Below, piece after piece: positions 10,910 through 24,500 of a stretch of DNA of 64,000 nucleotides. Positions within the stretch are counted from its first letter, which is position 1. Every line of letters starts with the position of its first letter. A model generated the notes under the pieces. That model searched no databases. It worked only from the letters and a program-made list of their open reading frames with translations, and had not been told where the DNA came from. A program made the position numbers and the translations under genes. Origin of the DNA: Antedon mediterranea (lineage: Eukaryota > Echinodermata > Crinoidea > Comatulida > Antedonidae); NCBI RefSeq assembly GCF_964355755.1, contig NC_092673.1:28089001-28153000 (forward strand). Direction: 5' to 3'.

Positions 10910-11730
10910 ATAGACACTTTTACATGGACAGTAATACGCAAAGAATCATTATTGTAAAGTCTTTTGTGACATTTACGCGATAGAGGGCAGTCTATTTAGG
11001 GGTGATTTTAAATGTCAAGATGTTTGTATTCTTGCCAGGCTTGAGACTTGAAATGAGTCCTTTTTTTAGATTATCATTGCAGTACGTAATAATTATAGTA
11101 TGCATAGATTATTATAGAGCCTAACTATTTTATAAACATTATTTTAACAAAAGTATTATATCATTTATATTTGTATCTATATAAAATATATTTTTGTATT
11201 TTAAATAATCAGAAAACAATGTAAATAGACAATAAATTGTTATTTGTTATTTTCCTAGTATTATAATTTTAATAAAACATAAAATGTATTATTAAATAAA
11301 ATATATTCGAACTGTAGTCAAATCGTGTGTGTAGCCTATCATCTATTATTCTATATGATAGGTGTGTACATTTTAAATCTAATAATAAAACTATATTTAT
11401 ATAATAAAACTATACAATAGATGTGTATTAATGTATAAAATGTAATCATACTCAGTATTTATGTAATATTAAAATAGTGAATTGAAATATGTAAACTTTT
11501 TCAAATATTTAACCTTCAACCTTTTTTAATAAACAAATATAAACCTAATGAATAAATGGTTGGTTTTTTTTAATACAATAACATTAATTGCAAGTGGGGC
11601 CTGTATTGGTTGACCAATTAGGTACCTTTTTTTGTTACACAAGTAATTCTTGCAAAAAATGTGAATTTACATAGAGACGTGCGTTATCATGATTCGAAAA
11701 AAGTAAGTAGTAGAAGAATTGTATAGTATA
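10910..11730 (+). other. Gene 1 3' UTR and AT-rich spacer
   Basis: After the stop codon the sequence is very AT-rich, with several AATAAA words and no open frame with coding character. Nothing else is recognised here. Confidence 0.5.
11231..11236 (+). terminator. Candidate polyadenylation signal of gene 1
   Basis: AATAAA lies about 320 bases after the gene 1 stop codon. A second AATAAA follows near 11270. Both lie in AT-rich sequence, so either could be used; the position suits a short 3' UTR. Confidence 0.45.
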
Positions 11731-11893
11731 CAAATAATGAATGTTTATGAGTGTAATGGTACAAATAATGGCACGAGGTGAATGATGAAAGGTTATATCA
11801 ACGAGGCGATGAGCCGAGTTGATATAACCTTTCATCATTTACCAAGTGCCATTATTTGTACCATTACACGAATACAAAACATTCATTATTTGT
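11731..11893. repeat. Long inverted-repeat hairpin (snap-back MITE-like)
   Basis: Left arm about 11731-11802 and right arm about 11819-11893 are nearly reverse complements: ATGATGAAAGGTTATATCAAC against GTTGATATAACCTTTCATCAT, and GTGTAATGGTACAAATAATGG against CCATTATTTGTACCATTACAC. A loop of about 16 bases separates them. The structure resembles a small foldback element; no gene is inside. Confidence 0.65.
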
Positions 11894-14800
11894 TTTATAT
11901 AACATCTAAATAAATTCTAGTTATTTGAATCAAATAAAAGGTAGCCCTAACCAAAGCTTACTACATTTCATTCACACACATTGATTAAAAACAGTAACAT
12001 TTGGTTTTTAATAATTTTATATTAAATGTTATATTTATATGGATTTCGTAAACACACCTACTTTTGTGTTAATTATGTCAACAAACGACCAAACAATCCT
12101 AGGCCTAGCAAGGCTAAAACGCCTAGGCTATGCCTAGCCTAATACTAGCATGGCCTAGGCTACCCTAGTAGCCTTAGTACTAGCTTGGCTGAAAGGCAAA
12201 ACTTCGACAGACAATTGGAACTTATCTAAGCTAATTATGTTTTTTCCAACAATTCCACGTCTTGTAGGGATGTCCCCATTAATTAATCAAAATCCTAAAA
12301 ACGATCTAAAGCTAATTTAAATGCATTTTTGAATGAAATTAGTACATAATGTCCAAATCGTACACAAATATCTGCTGCTGTTGCATATCTCGCGGTGGTG
12401 TTTACAAATGAAACTGAGACCAGACGACAGGTGGCGCTGTTGTATTTCACAGTACAGAGCCATATCATAGGATAATTTGTGTACTAGATTTTTTTTCATC
12501 CGCGAGACGTTTTTTTTTTCGTACACAAAAATGTTTCAAAAAGTACTATTTAACGATCGTTGAATAGTGCGTACTATTGCACGCCATGTGACCCACAATC
12601 GTCCAATCAAATGACAGGAATTTATTTAGGTGTTATATAATATAAAATAGGCCTACTCGTTAAATAAAAACATCCGAATGTTACGTACCATTTATAACCT
12701 ATTTTACTTACTGTAGGCCTACGCCACCCACTCAAGTTTTCCCCATATGATAGAACATGCAATAGAATATCAGAGGGACACACAAGCATTGCTTTAGATT
12801 AGATGTCCAAGATCAAGGTAAATGAAGGTAAATCCAGACTGTGTTCGTGATTCTTAGTAGCGGTCAGAGATCAGGAAACAAATGTGAGAACGTCTTATTA
12901 TAATACTAAAAGGTACGCATTAAGAAATCCGCTTACTCCAATTATTAGTTAAATACAAACCATAAACATCGTAACTCATTTATTTGTTTTGTTTCTTTTT
13001 AAATCCCCGTAGGCCTACGTTGATCCTAAACAACGCAACACATACAAGATAGGCCCATTCATTACGTAACAGGTGACCATATTTGCATGGAATTTCACGT
13101 GTTCCATGGATGGCATGTATGTTTTAATTCTTTTATTTCCAGACGGTGACGATACGAACACGAATGTTTGTTATGGTGTGATATGTAGGCCTATTAACTG
13201 GGGTATTCGTTTTAATTCCTCTATTTCCAGGGGGTGATGACACCAACACGAATGCTTCTTTTTCGGTAAGTACGGCCTACGTTAATTGTTTTCTCGTTTT
13301 AAACATAGCTTCAAACTGAGTGAATTTATTTTGTATCGAACGGTAAACTTTATCTTTTGTGCAGGTGTTGAATGTATTGTGTGCATATCGTGACGTATTT
13401 CCGCGTCGACGTTGTCATGGCACTAGTATAGCTTATAGTACAATATTTGAAGCTAATAATAATTCTGAGTCTTGTGTGATATTATAGTACATTGAGTCAT
13501 AACATATGGATTCCTTTGGTGCACTAATCCAAAAACGTCTTCCGCACGATATTGTTCCTATTCTAAGTGCATGGAGGAAACTACTTTTTTTCACATTTAT
13601 ACTTGTAAAATCTTTATCTCGCATAGTATACATTAGTTCTCATACTATGTTGAAGCTAAGGTATTGTACTTTCTGACTATGTATTTAAAAAATAAATTTT
13701 TGATAGCTGGAAATCGCGAATTTACATTAAACATACCCTGTCCCGGCCAAAAAACAGCCGATTCCTGTGTGAAATTCGCGTTTTTCGCTGATGTATAGTT
13801 TTGAAATTGCCACAACTTTGAACAGCGTCCTCTTAAAACTTAGTTCTTTTAACATCGTAGTCTCCTATACAGTGGCTTTCTAACCATGTAAAATTTTTTT
13901 TGATTGGATTATGGTGAGACCCGCGAAAATTTGATTACTAAACAGCATATTTTTGGGAAATTCCGCGCGAAATTCTCTTATGTGTACTATTGGCCTGTGT
14001 TTGATACCCAAATGTGAGTATATTCTGCTTATTTTCATTACAATTTGTTAATCAATATTGTAGTTAAAGTCATATAAAATAATTCTGTGTAATTTTTTTA
14101 GAGAAAATACGCAATAATACCACCTAAATAGTCTATAAGCTACTAGCCCTTTTAAGTGTATACAACAAATTTCGCATCGGCCATTGTCTAACATAGGCTA
14201 GGCTAGGCTGGATTGGTAGCGGGTTATTCCATTTTATCAAAGGGAAATATAATGAACATAAGTAGGCAATAATTATGTTTCTTCTTAGTAAAGTTAGAAT
14301 TAATATATCTAAGGGACTATTTAACAGTGATTTGGACTATATATATGACCTTTTTATACATATATATTATGTGGTGGTTTCTATAAAGTTTGAATTGAAA
14401 CTGGCCTACCTGTTTATTTGCAATTTGTTCATTTGTTAATTGGTGTGAGAATATGAACTTAATACTTAATATTACTAAAACCAAAGAGATGATAATAGAT
14501 TTTCGTAAAACCGCAGTTGAACATAATGTAATAACTATTTAAGAAACCGAGGTTGAAATTTCTTGAATCTTAAATCAATTCAATTGACCTTATAAACAAT
14601 TTACCTATTTTGAGAATGGAATAGTCTAAACAGTACACTGCTCAGCAGAATATTTGTGGCTGTGTGCACTGATCTGTGACGAGTGCCAAAATAGCTGTTT
14701 TCTGAATTGTCCTTTTTCGCTAAAAGGAATTCATATGACGTATGCTTTAAAACGCAATTGTATAATATATAAGGTTATTCGTGACAATATATGAACATCT

Positions 14801-15435
14801 GTGAGCGAGAAGTCAATTTAGCAGGACGTGATATTGATCTCTCCTCCTACGCGGTTCTACCATCATGTAGTCGACAGTAATTAGAGTCTGTTCGAAATTT
14901 GTAAACAATTGTTTTACACTAATACATACTTACCAAGGAATACTTACCAATAATATATTTATTTAATACCTATACTGGCAATATAGCAATTCCATCTAAT
15001 ACCTCCAATATACATAATTATACATACTTTAAGTAGGCCTCCTGATAACACTTACTCCAATTAAACGCCATTGGGAGAAGAGGTTATGAAATTATCAGTA
15101 GCAAAAATCCAATTATGAACTGGGTAACAAGACAAGGTCTTTTGTATCGAATCTAACAATGACATTTGCATAACCCTGAATCGCGTACAATCGTATGTGT
15201 AAAACATAAAATAAACAAATTATTCGTGCTGTTCGTCACCATAGTAACCCTTAAACGGTAGTTTCCTCGGTGGAATCACAAGCGCCAGTCTACTGTAATG
15301 TAAGCACGTAATGCCGGATCGATTTGACACGAACATTGTGAAATTCTGGATGCTAATTTGTATATGGACACATCATTTTATATGAAATATTATATTAATA
15401 TGACAGCGTTTTGATAACGAAGATAATGTACTGAA
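11894..15435. other. Intergenic spacer between gene 1 and gene 2
   Basis: No exon-like open frame with splice signals was found. Seen here: a CCTAGGC-rich patch (about 12095-12200), and an imperfect direct repeat of roughly 50 bases around TTTATTTCCAG...GACACCAACACGAATG (about 13118-13167 and 13203-13253). The promoter of gene 2 must lie in or before the end of this spacer, but I cannot fix its position. Confidence 0.45.
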
Positions 15436-15511
15436 ATGGGTATATCCCTTCTGAACTTTACGCAATTTGTTTTAATTGGATTTATATTAGTGATTACCTA
15501 TCAATCTAAAG
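15436..15511 (+). CDS. Gene 2 first coding exon: signal peptide
   Basis: ATG at 15436 opens [11 protein letters not shown] followed by a hydrophobic core VLIGFILVI and TYQSK, then a donor AAAG|GTATGT at 15511/15512. The 25 codons plus one base end in phase 1. The giant mucin exon starts in phase 1 at 21757, giving Ala-Ser-Thr-Thr after the join. An in-frame TAA at 15424-15426 supports this ATG as the start. Nothing else in the spacer offers such a leader. It could belong to an unseen intermediate exon set, but the simple join is consistent. Confidence 0.65.
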
Positions 15512-18500
15512 GTATGTTAGATAGGCCTAATTAATGATAATATAGAACAGAATTTTCTTTTCAATCATATCCCACGTGTTACAAGAATTTGGAATAACTT
15601 ACTTAGTGAAATTCGTAAATTAGATATATCTGTTTTTTCTTTTAAAACCAAATTACTAAAATATCTAAATATTTATTTTTTAAATAATTTTCATGTTGAC
15701 AAAAATTCTTTAAAATTATAGAATTTAATTATTTTGTTAACTTATTTGGGTTGACAAACTAGCATAGGTGGTAGCACCTGTTTGGTCTTTCCATGCCTTT
15801 GATATTTCGTCTTTTCTTTGCAATATGGCAGAAATTGAAAAAATTAATAAAAATAATACAATAAATGTCAAACCCGTGATCCAAAATGGGAAAAGGGGGT
15901 TGGTGATAGTGCCTATATTATTATATTTAAAAGTCTGGAGGATGTTGAGCGGGTGTTGTTTTTAGGACGTTAAATGAGTACAACCAAAGTTTACGATAAA
16001 GTTAGTAAGTTGTTGGTGACTACAAATCAAATCAATTTATTTATGGAAAGATTATGTTTACGTCTTCACTTCCGTACACTTAATTTAGACTATAGACTAT
16101 TAAGCAGAGTACCTTCGCCACCCATGTTGTCGCACTGTATTTATAGAGTAGGCCTAATCTAATTCATTTCCTTTATTTCGGATAGTTCATCCATATACAA
16201 ATCATACAAAACAAAAAGAGAGCAACATTCACCAGGAAATTAACAATAGCAACTTCCAAAAAACAACCTACAATATCTTAAAATATCCGAGTCAATTTGC
16301 ACCAACGTTGATTTACGTTGGATTATATGAATATATAAAAAAACACGAGTAACTACATAATAAGAAAAACTAATTTCTTGATATCAACCACGCATTAGCT
16401 TGCAGATCACCATCTTCGTTTCCATAGACTTTTAACAAAACTGTGTTGATACAGAGTATCTCGTGCGGATCTTCGTCTTGTTATTTGATTAAAGTGATTA
16501 AATTAGCTATTATCTGAGATTATTATCAATCCAGTTGTGTTATGCTCATCAATTACTTTTAAAAGTAGCAAAATACAGTTACAAATAATATAATTCGACA
16601 TACGTAGATCAAATTGGAACTTTCCATTTTGGTGCTTCGTACAGTAGGCCTAAGTAAATTTACAAAGGTTCATTTTATCTTATTATGTTTCCATTTTGGT
16701 GCTTCGTACAGTAGGCCTAAGTAAATTTACAAAGGTTCATTTTATCTTATTATGTTTCCATTTTGGTGCTTCGTACAGTAGGCCTAAGTAAATTTACAAA
16801 GGTTCATTTTATCTTATTATGTTTCCATTTTGGTGCTTCGTACAGTAGGCCTAAGTAAATTTACAAAGGTTCATTTTATCTTATTATGTTTCCATTTTGG
16901 TGCTTCGTACAGTAGGCCTAAGTAAATTTACAAAGGTTCATTTTATCTTATTATGTTTCCATTTTGGTGCTTCGTAGAGTAGGCCTAAGTAAATTTACAA
17001 AGGTTCATTTTATCTTATTATGTTTTCATTTTGGTGCTTCGTACAGTAGGCCCAAGTAAATTTACAAAGGTTCATTTTATCTTATTATGTTTCCATTTTG
17101 GTGCTTCGTACAGTAGGCCTAAGTAAATTTACAAAGGTTCATTTTATCTTATTATGTTTTCATTTTGGTGCTTCGTACAGTAGGCCTAAGTAAATTTACA
17201 AAGGTTCATTTTATCTTATTATGTTTTCATTTTGGTGCTTCGTACAGTAGGCCTAAGTAAATTTACAAAGGTTCATTTTATCTTATTATGTTTTCATTTT
17301 GGTGCTTCGTACAGTAGGCCTAAGTAAATTTACAAAGGTTCATTTTATCTTATTATGTTTTCATTTTGGTGCTTCGTACAGTATGCCTAAGTAAATTTAC
17401 AAAGGTTCATTTTATCTTATTATGTTTTCATTTTGGTGCTTCGTACAGTAGGCCTAAGTAAATTTACAAAGGTTCATTTTATCTTATTATGTTTTCATTT
17501 TGGTGCTTCGTAGAGTAGGCCTAAGTAAATTTACAAAGGTTCATTTTATCTTATTATGTTTCCATTTTGGTGCTTCGTACAGTAGGCCTAAGTAAATTTA
17601 CAAAGGTTCATTTTATCTTATTATGTTTCCATTTTGGTGCTTCGTAGAGTAGGCCTAAGTAAATTTACAAAGGTTCATTTTATCTTATTATGTTTTCATT
17701 TTGGTGCTTCGTACAGTAGGCCTAAGTAAATTTACAAAAGTTCATTTTATCTTATTATGTTTCCATTTTGGTGCTTCGTACAGTAGGCCTAAGTAAATTT
17801 ACAAAGGTTCATTTTATCTTATTATGTTTCCATTTTGGTGCTTCGTACAGTAGGCCTAAGTAAATTTACAAAGGTTCATTTTATCTTATTATGTTTTCAT
17901 TTTGGTGCTTCGTACAGTATGCCTAAGTAAATTTACAAAGGTTCATTTTATCTTATTATGTTTCCATTTTGGTGCTTCGTACAGTAGGCCTAAGTAAATT
18001 TACAAAGGTTCATTTTATCTTATTATGTTTCCATTTTGGTGCTTCGTACAGTAGGCCTAAGTAAATTTACAAAGGTTCATTTTATGTTTTCTATAAAAAT
18101 TCTGTCTTTAGAAAAGGCTTTCAGTCCATGAGAATATTGTATGTCTTTATAATATTGGTTTGTATTACCAGACATTGTCATAATCAAGGTTACATCATTA
18201 TTCTGATATATTATTGTGTATACTTTTGTAGGATGTATTTATTAACTAGAAATGTTATGAAATCGTGTTTTATGTTTGTAGGTTTCCTTGTCAACATTCT
18301 GTGTCTCTTTCATTAATCACCCATTTATAAATTCTCTGCTTTTATTTTATTGTATTGTCTAACAATTAAAACTGACACTGTTGCAGCCTAATTGTTGTAA
18401 AATAAGAAAAATCATTAGCTTACTGTTTGCATGCAGAAGATACCGATCCCCGTACGATTATTTAAACATGGTCGGATTGGAAAGCTTAAACGTTTTAAAA

Positions 18501-21500
18501 CGAGACTATTTGGGATGAATGTTGATGTGAGACACGTTACTGCAGGCTGTGTATCGTCGCTCGACATGAAAGAGAAATGGGCCTATAATAATGACATTTT
18601 GTACCTTTAGTAACTTATCTGAACTTAACTTGAAAACGGTACGTACTTGACGTCAATATTTACCTATGCAGTTGAGTAAGAAGGGTGTAAGGTGACGTGT
18701 AATATAAAATGAACAAGGCCAACAGCCATTAAGTCGCGTGCTACAATGCATAATGATACTGGACCGACAGACAGACCCACAGGCCGACAGACAGACCGAC
18801 AGACAGACCGACAGACAGACCGACCGACATAGTGAACTATAGTCGCGTCCACGCGACTAAAAAGGAATAATTTTTACGAATTGTTTAACTTTTTCATCAA
18901 AAACGTGCGCAAATTATCCAATTCGACGTGCTCGTATGACGTAATTTTAAATCGAAATTGTTTAAAAGTTGGTAAAATTATTAGAAAAGGCTGCAAAAAC
19001 ATAAATCACGCAAAAAAGTATGTATTTAACGCTACGTGCGCACCGCGCGCGTAAAAAATTGCGCGCGTATGGGAATTTTTGACATGCTCAAAATGACAAG
19101 AAACGCGTAGAAAGTTGATTAAAAATTAATTTTGCGCATATTAAAATTTTAAATGCGCGTGCGCGCGTAAACTTTGTGTAACTTTTTTTCAACAGAAAGT
19201 TAGCCCCTGATATAAATTAAACTTTTGCAAAGTTTCAATTTAAAATGTTATTTGGTTTTTGACCTATGTTAAATACGAGAAAATCGTTAAATCGCGCGTA
19301 AATCAAGTTGCGCAACTCTAACGTCATTCACAATAAGAGGGGCACAATTTCACGTAAATGCCCACATGTTGACATCAAAACAGTTCAAAAAGTACAGAAA
19401 AGCGATAAAACGCATAGTGATACCGGACCGACAGACAGACCGACAGACCGACCGGCCGGCCGACCGACATAGTGAACTATAGACTAAAAAGGGATATTTT
19501 TATTTTATTTATTTATTTCAACTATATTTCACGAGGATGTAATATAAACGTAACTATCAATAAAATAGCCTTTATTATCAATATTTTTAATGAAAATAAA
19601 TTTACATTTTTTTTTTAAATTAAAATAATATTGATCACGTCCTTCAATTCATCGACTACTAGTGTTGAGTTGATCCATTATTCCGTTATAATGTATTATA
19701 CGACATAGCCAATTACTACAAAAAGCCATATATTCTAATCTAAATACATAAAAAATTATATTCAAAAACCTGAATTGAATTTATCATTGTATTTTATGAT
19801 GTTCTTTCTGTATTATTTTTCACGTCACGAATGTGTATTGTCTAAATGAATACCTTGATGATAAGTGAAAGACAGTGACGTAACGAAACATGGATGTTGT
19901 CGTTATTAAAGAAAGTCACTAAATTAAGAATTACATATGATGTATTATGATTGATCTAACCAATACCAGAGTGACAACCCTGTGTCATTTGAATACGGAG
20001 ATAATGATTTTGTTATTATGATTATGATAAATTAATTATGATTATCATGAAACGTCACATGAGACATATGATTTTTTAATTGCTTTAATAGACCTGATTT
20101 TATTTTCTTCGAGTCTTTAGTCCCATATGATGAACATTAATAATTTTATTCAACAAAAATTGATTTAAAGGTATATTTATGCACTTTCTGTGATTGTTAT
20201 CATTTTGACAAATTTAAATTTAATCTATAAATTTATTTATTACCTAAAAATAATATTTTTGAAAATTGTTTATATGCAATTAAAAAAATAGAAATGCACG
20301 ATTAGTTTTTAAAATTGAAGAAATACTATATCAGAATTTCTGTTAGTAAAAAATCTATCTGAATATATACAATAATTGTAACATTTTCAAATAGATTTCG
20401 TTATTTTATTAATATCACCGGTTGATTATCGATTTTTGTCGTCAGCTCTTTCTTCTTCGTTCCCATGACAATCGAAATATGAACCCTTGATCAATACAGC
20501 GCTTATATGATAAATCATAAACCGACATAACCACGCCTAAACTATCAATAAACTTAATGAATACAAAATATTGGTATCAGTTTACCCATTTAATCATCCG
20601 AAACACACGCAATCAAATTAACCGAATTCGTACAATTGACACGACTGCGGATATCGGCTAACTCAATAGCCTACAACACCAGTCCGCTAATAGGCTTTAG
20701 GTCTGCATATTCTGGAACGTGTGACCCTTAAAACACTACAAATGCAAGTGAATAGCCCCAGAAATGTTAGGACATAAGATGTTAAATGCATCTTTCAAAA
20801 TTTTACCACCTTTTGTCTAATTTTAGTTACGCAAATATTGGCTGTAATAATTCATTAATGTAAACACGTGTAGCTAAAGCTATTTGTTCTCTAGACATAT
20901 TGACAATATAAAATGAATCGAAGTTCTGGCCGCCAAATGTAATTGTATCTGCATTCATTTTATCATTGATTCAGTGACAATTATGATATTGCGACACAAT
21001 AATCAACCATGTTACAATGGACATTTGAAACCTGCAAATTTAGTGCGCAGTGAATCAGGCGTTGTTATTGAAGACAAGTTTTGTTCACGAATATTCTGTT
21101 TGTAACAATTTAAATCAGTTTTAAAAATTGGTTAATTTGATATCATATACGTACTCTAGATTCTGGGATAAATTAGTAGAAAAACATTTTTATTTTAACT
21201 TATCACCAAACGGGCATGAAAAAGACAAGGAAATTCAACAATGGAAATGCTTAGTTCTTTGTTATTATTGTAAATACGACTTTTGTTAAATCAATTTTTG
21301 TTTACTTTATTTTAATTACTTTGGCCTTCTATCTAGAAACGTGCCACTGTTTTCAAAGTGTAATTTTCTAAATAAATTATTATTAATATATTATAAAAGC
21401 AACTTTCGTTTTACGAATTAGTATGGTTTTTTTTTAAATTATTGTGTTGCTACCATTTTCGTGTGAGAATAAGTTAAAATACTTGCGTCTTAATTACCCT

Positions 21501-24500
21501 TTCCACAATTTTATACCATTTTCCTACCGCGTGTATGCACATAATGCAAATTATTTATTTCAAACAATAACTGTAATATATACTTATAGTGTTATCTATG
21601 TGGTTAATGGGTTATTTTTTTTTATTGAAAATCCCGTCTGATTGAAATTGTTTAAAGCTGTATTTTTAACAGAAAAATTATTAATATATTATTCAATGTA
21701 TTTCAGATTAAATACACTAATACATTCTTTCTTTTTTCTATATAAACTGAGTATAGCTTCAACTACAGTTGTTACACCATCAGAAACTAACAATTCAACA
21801 ACTGGATTAACAACAGAAACTATAACTACTGAAGAGTCTACAACCACGCCCTTAACAACAGCAGAATCAACAACAGAGGCTGTAACTACTGAAGAGTCTG
21901 CCACCACGCCCTTAACAACAGCAGAATCAACAACAGAGGCTGTAACTACTGAAAATTCAATAACTGTATCCATAACAACAGCAGAACCAAAAACAGAGGC
22001 TGTAACTACTGGAGAGTCTACAACCACTACAATAACAACAGCAGAATCAACAACAGAAACTGTAACTGATGAACAGTCTATAACCACGCCCATAACAACA
22101 GCAGGATCAACATCTGACACTGTAACTTCTGAAGTATCAACAACTTCGCCCATAACAACATCAGAATCAACAACAGGTGCTGTAACTACTGAACAGTCTA
22201 CAAGCGCGGTTATAACAACAGCAGAATCGACAACAGAAGCGGTAACTACTGAACAGTCTACAACCGCGCCTATAACAAAAGCAGAATCAACAACAGATGC
22301 TGTAACTACTGAGCAGTCTACAACCGCGCCTATGACAACAGGAGAATCAACAACAGACGCTGTAACTACTGAAGAGTCTACAGTCGCGCCAATAACAACA
22401 GCAGAATCAACAACTGAGGCTGTGACTACCGAAGTATCAACAAATGTACCCATAACAACATCAGAATCAACAACAGGGGCTGTAACTACTGAACAGTCTA
22501 CACCCGCGCCCATAACAACAGCAGAATTAACAACAGAGGCTGTAACTACTGAACAGTCTACAACCGCGCCCATAACAACAGAAGAATCAACAACAGGGGC
22601 TGTAACTACTGAAAAGTCAACAACTGTACCTATAACAAAAGCAGAATCAACAACAGATGTTGTAACTACTGAACAGTCTACAACCGCGCCTATAACAACA
22701 GAAGAATCAACAACAGAGGCTGTAACTACTGAAAATTCAATAAATGTATCCATAACAACAGCAGAACCAAAAACAGAGGCTGTAACTACTGGAGAGTCTA
22801 CAACCACTCCCATAACAACAGCAGAATCAACAACAGAAACTGTAACTGATGAACAGTCTATAACCACGCCCATAACAACAGCAGGATCAACAACAAAAAC
22901 TGTAACTTCCGAAGTATCAACAACCTCGCCTATAACAACAGCAGAATCAACAACAGAAACTGTAACTACTAAACAGTCTACAACCGCGCCCATAACAACA
23001 GCAGAATTAACAACAGAAACTGTAACTACTGAACAGTCCACAACCGCGCCTATAACAAAAGCAGAATCAACAACAGATGCTGTAACTACTGAGCAGTCTA
23101 CAACCGCGCCTATGACAACAGGAGAATCAACAACAGACGCTGTAACTACTGAAGAGTCTACAGTCGCACCAATAACAACAGCAGAATCAACAACTGAGGC
23201 TGTAACTACCGAAGTATCAACAAATGTACCCATAACAACATCAGATTCAACAACAGAAACTGTAACTACTGAACAGTCTATAACCGCGCCCATAACAACA
23301 GCAGAATCAACAACAGGGGCTGTAACTACTGAAAAGTCAACAACCGCGCCCATAACAACAGCAGAATCAACAACAGAAACTGTAACTACTGAAAAGTATA
23401 CAACCGCGCCCATAACAACAGCAGAATCAACAACAGAAACTGTAACTACTGAAAAGTCTACAACCACGCCCATAACAACAGTAGATTCAACAACAGAAAC
23501 TGTAACTACAGAACAGTCTACAACCGCGCCTATAACAACCGAAGAGTCAACAACAGAGGCTGTAACTACCGCAGTATCAACAACTGTACCAATAACAACA
23601 GCAGAATCAGCAACAGAAACTGTAACTACTGAACAGTATACAACTGCGCCTATAACAACAGCAGATTCAACAACAGAAACTGTAACTACTGATGAACAGT
23701 CTACAACTGCACCCATAACAACAGCCGAATCAACAACAGAAACTGTAACTACTGAACAGTATACAACTGCGCCTATAACAACAGCAGATTCAACAACAGA
23801 AACTGTAACTACTGAACAGTCTACAACTGCGCCCATAACAACAGCCGAATCAACAACAGAAACTGTAACTACTCAACAGTCTACAACCACGCCCATAACA
23901 ACAGCAGAATCAACTGCAGAGGCTGCAACTACTCAACATTCTACAACCGCGCCTATAACAACAGCAGAATTAACAACAGACGCTATAACTACCGAAGTAT
24001 CAACAACTGCACCCATAACAACAGCCGAATCAACAACAGAAACTGTAACTACTGAACAGTCTACAACCGCGCCTTTTATAACAACCGAATCAACAACAGA
24101 CGCTGTAACTACCGAAGTATCAACAACTGTACCCATAACAACAGCAGAAGCATCAACAGACACCGTAACTACTAAACAGTCTACAACCGTGCCCAAAACC
24201 ACAGCAGAACCAACAACAGAAACTGTAACTACCGCAGTATCAAAAACTGTACCCATAACAACAGCCGAATCAACAACAGAAACTGTAACTACTGAACAGT
24301 CTACAACTGCGCCCATAACAACAGCCGAATCAACAACAGAAACTGTAACTAATGTACAGTCTACAACTGCGCCCATAAAAACAGCAGAATCAACAACAGA
24401 AACTGTAACTACTGAACAGTCTACAACTGCGCCCTTAACAACAGCAGAATCAACAACAGACGCTGTAACTACCGAAGTATCCACAACTGTACCCATAACA

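Noticed and set aside
13433-13633. Minus-strand open frame of 66 codons in the spacer
   Set aside because: No splice context, signal peptide or family motif; base composition matches the surrounding non-coding DNA.
16621-18085. CRISPR-like array of regular repeats
   Set aside because: It is a contiguous 67-bp tandem repeat with no unique spacers, in an animal genome.
18664-18852. Minus-strand open frame with Val-Gly-Arg-Ser repeats
   Set aside because: It is translation of the GACAGACC array.
21642-21756. Continuation of the mucin frame upstream of 21757, including an ATG at 21696 with a somewhat hydrophobic leader
   Set aside because: A pyrimidine tract and GTATAG acceptor at 21756 in phase 1 fit the signal exon at 15436-15511 better. 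The upstream frame is AT-rich and intron-like, though a start at 21696 is not formally excluded.
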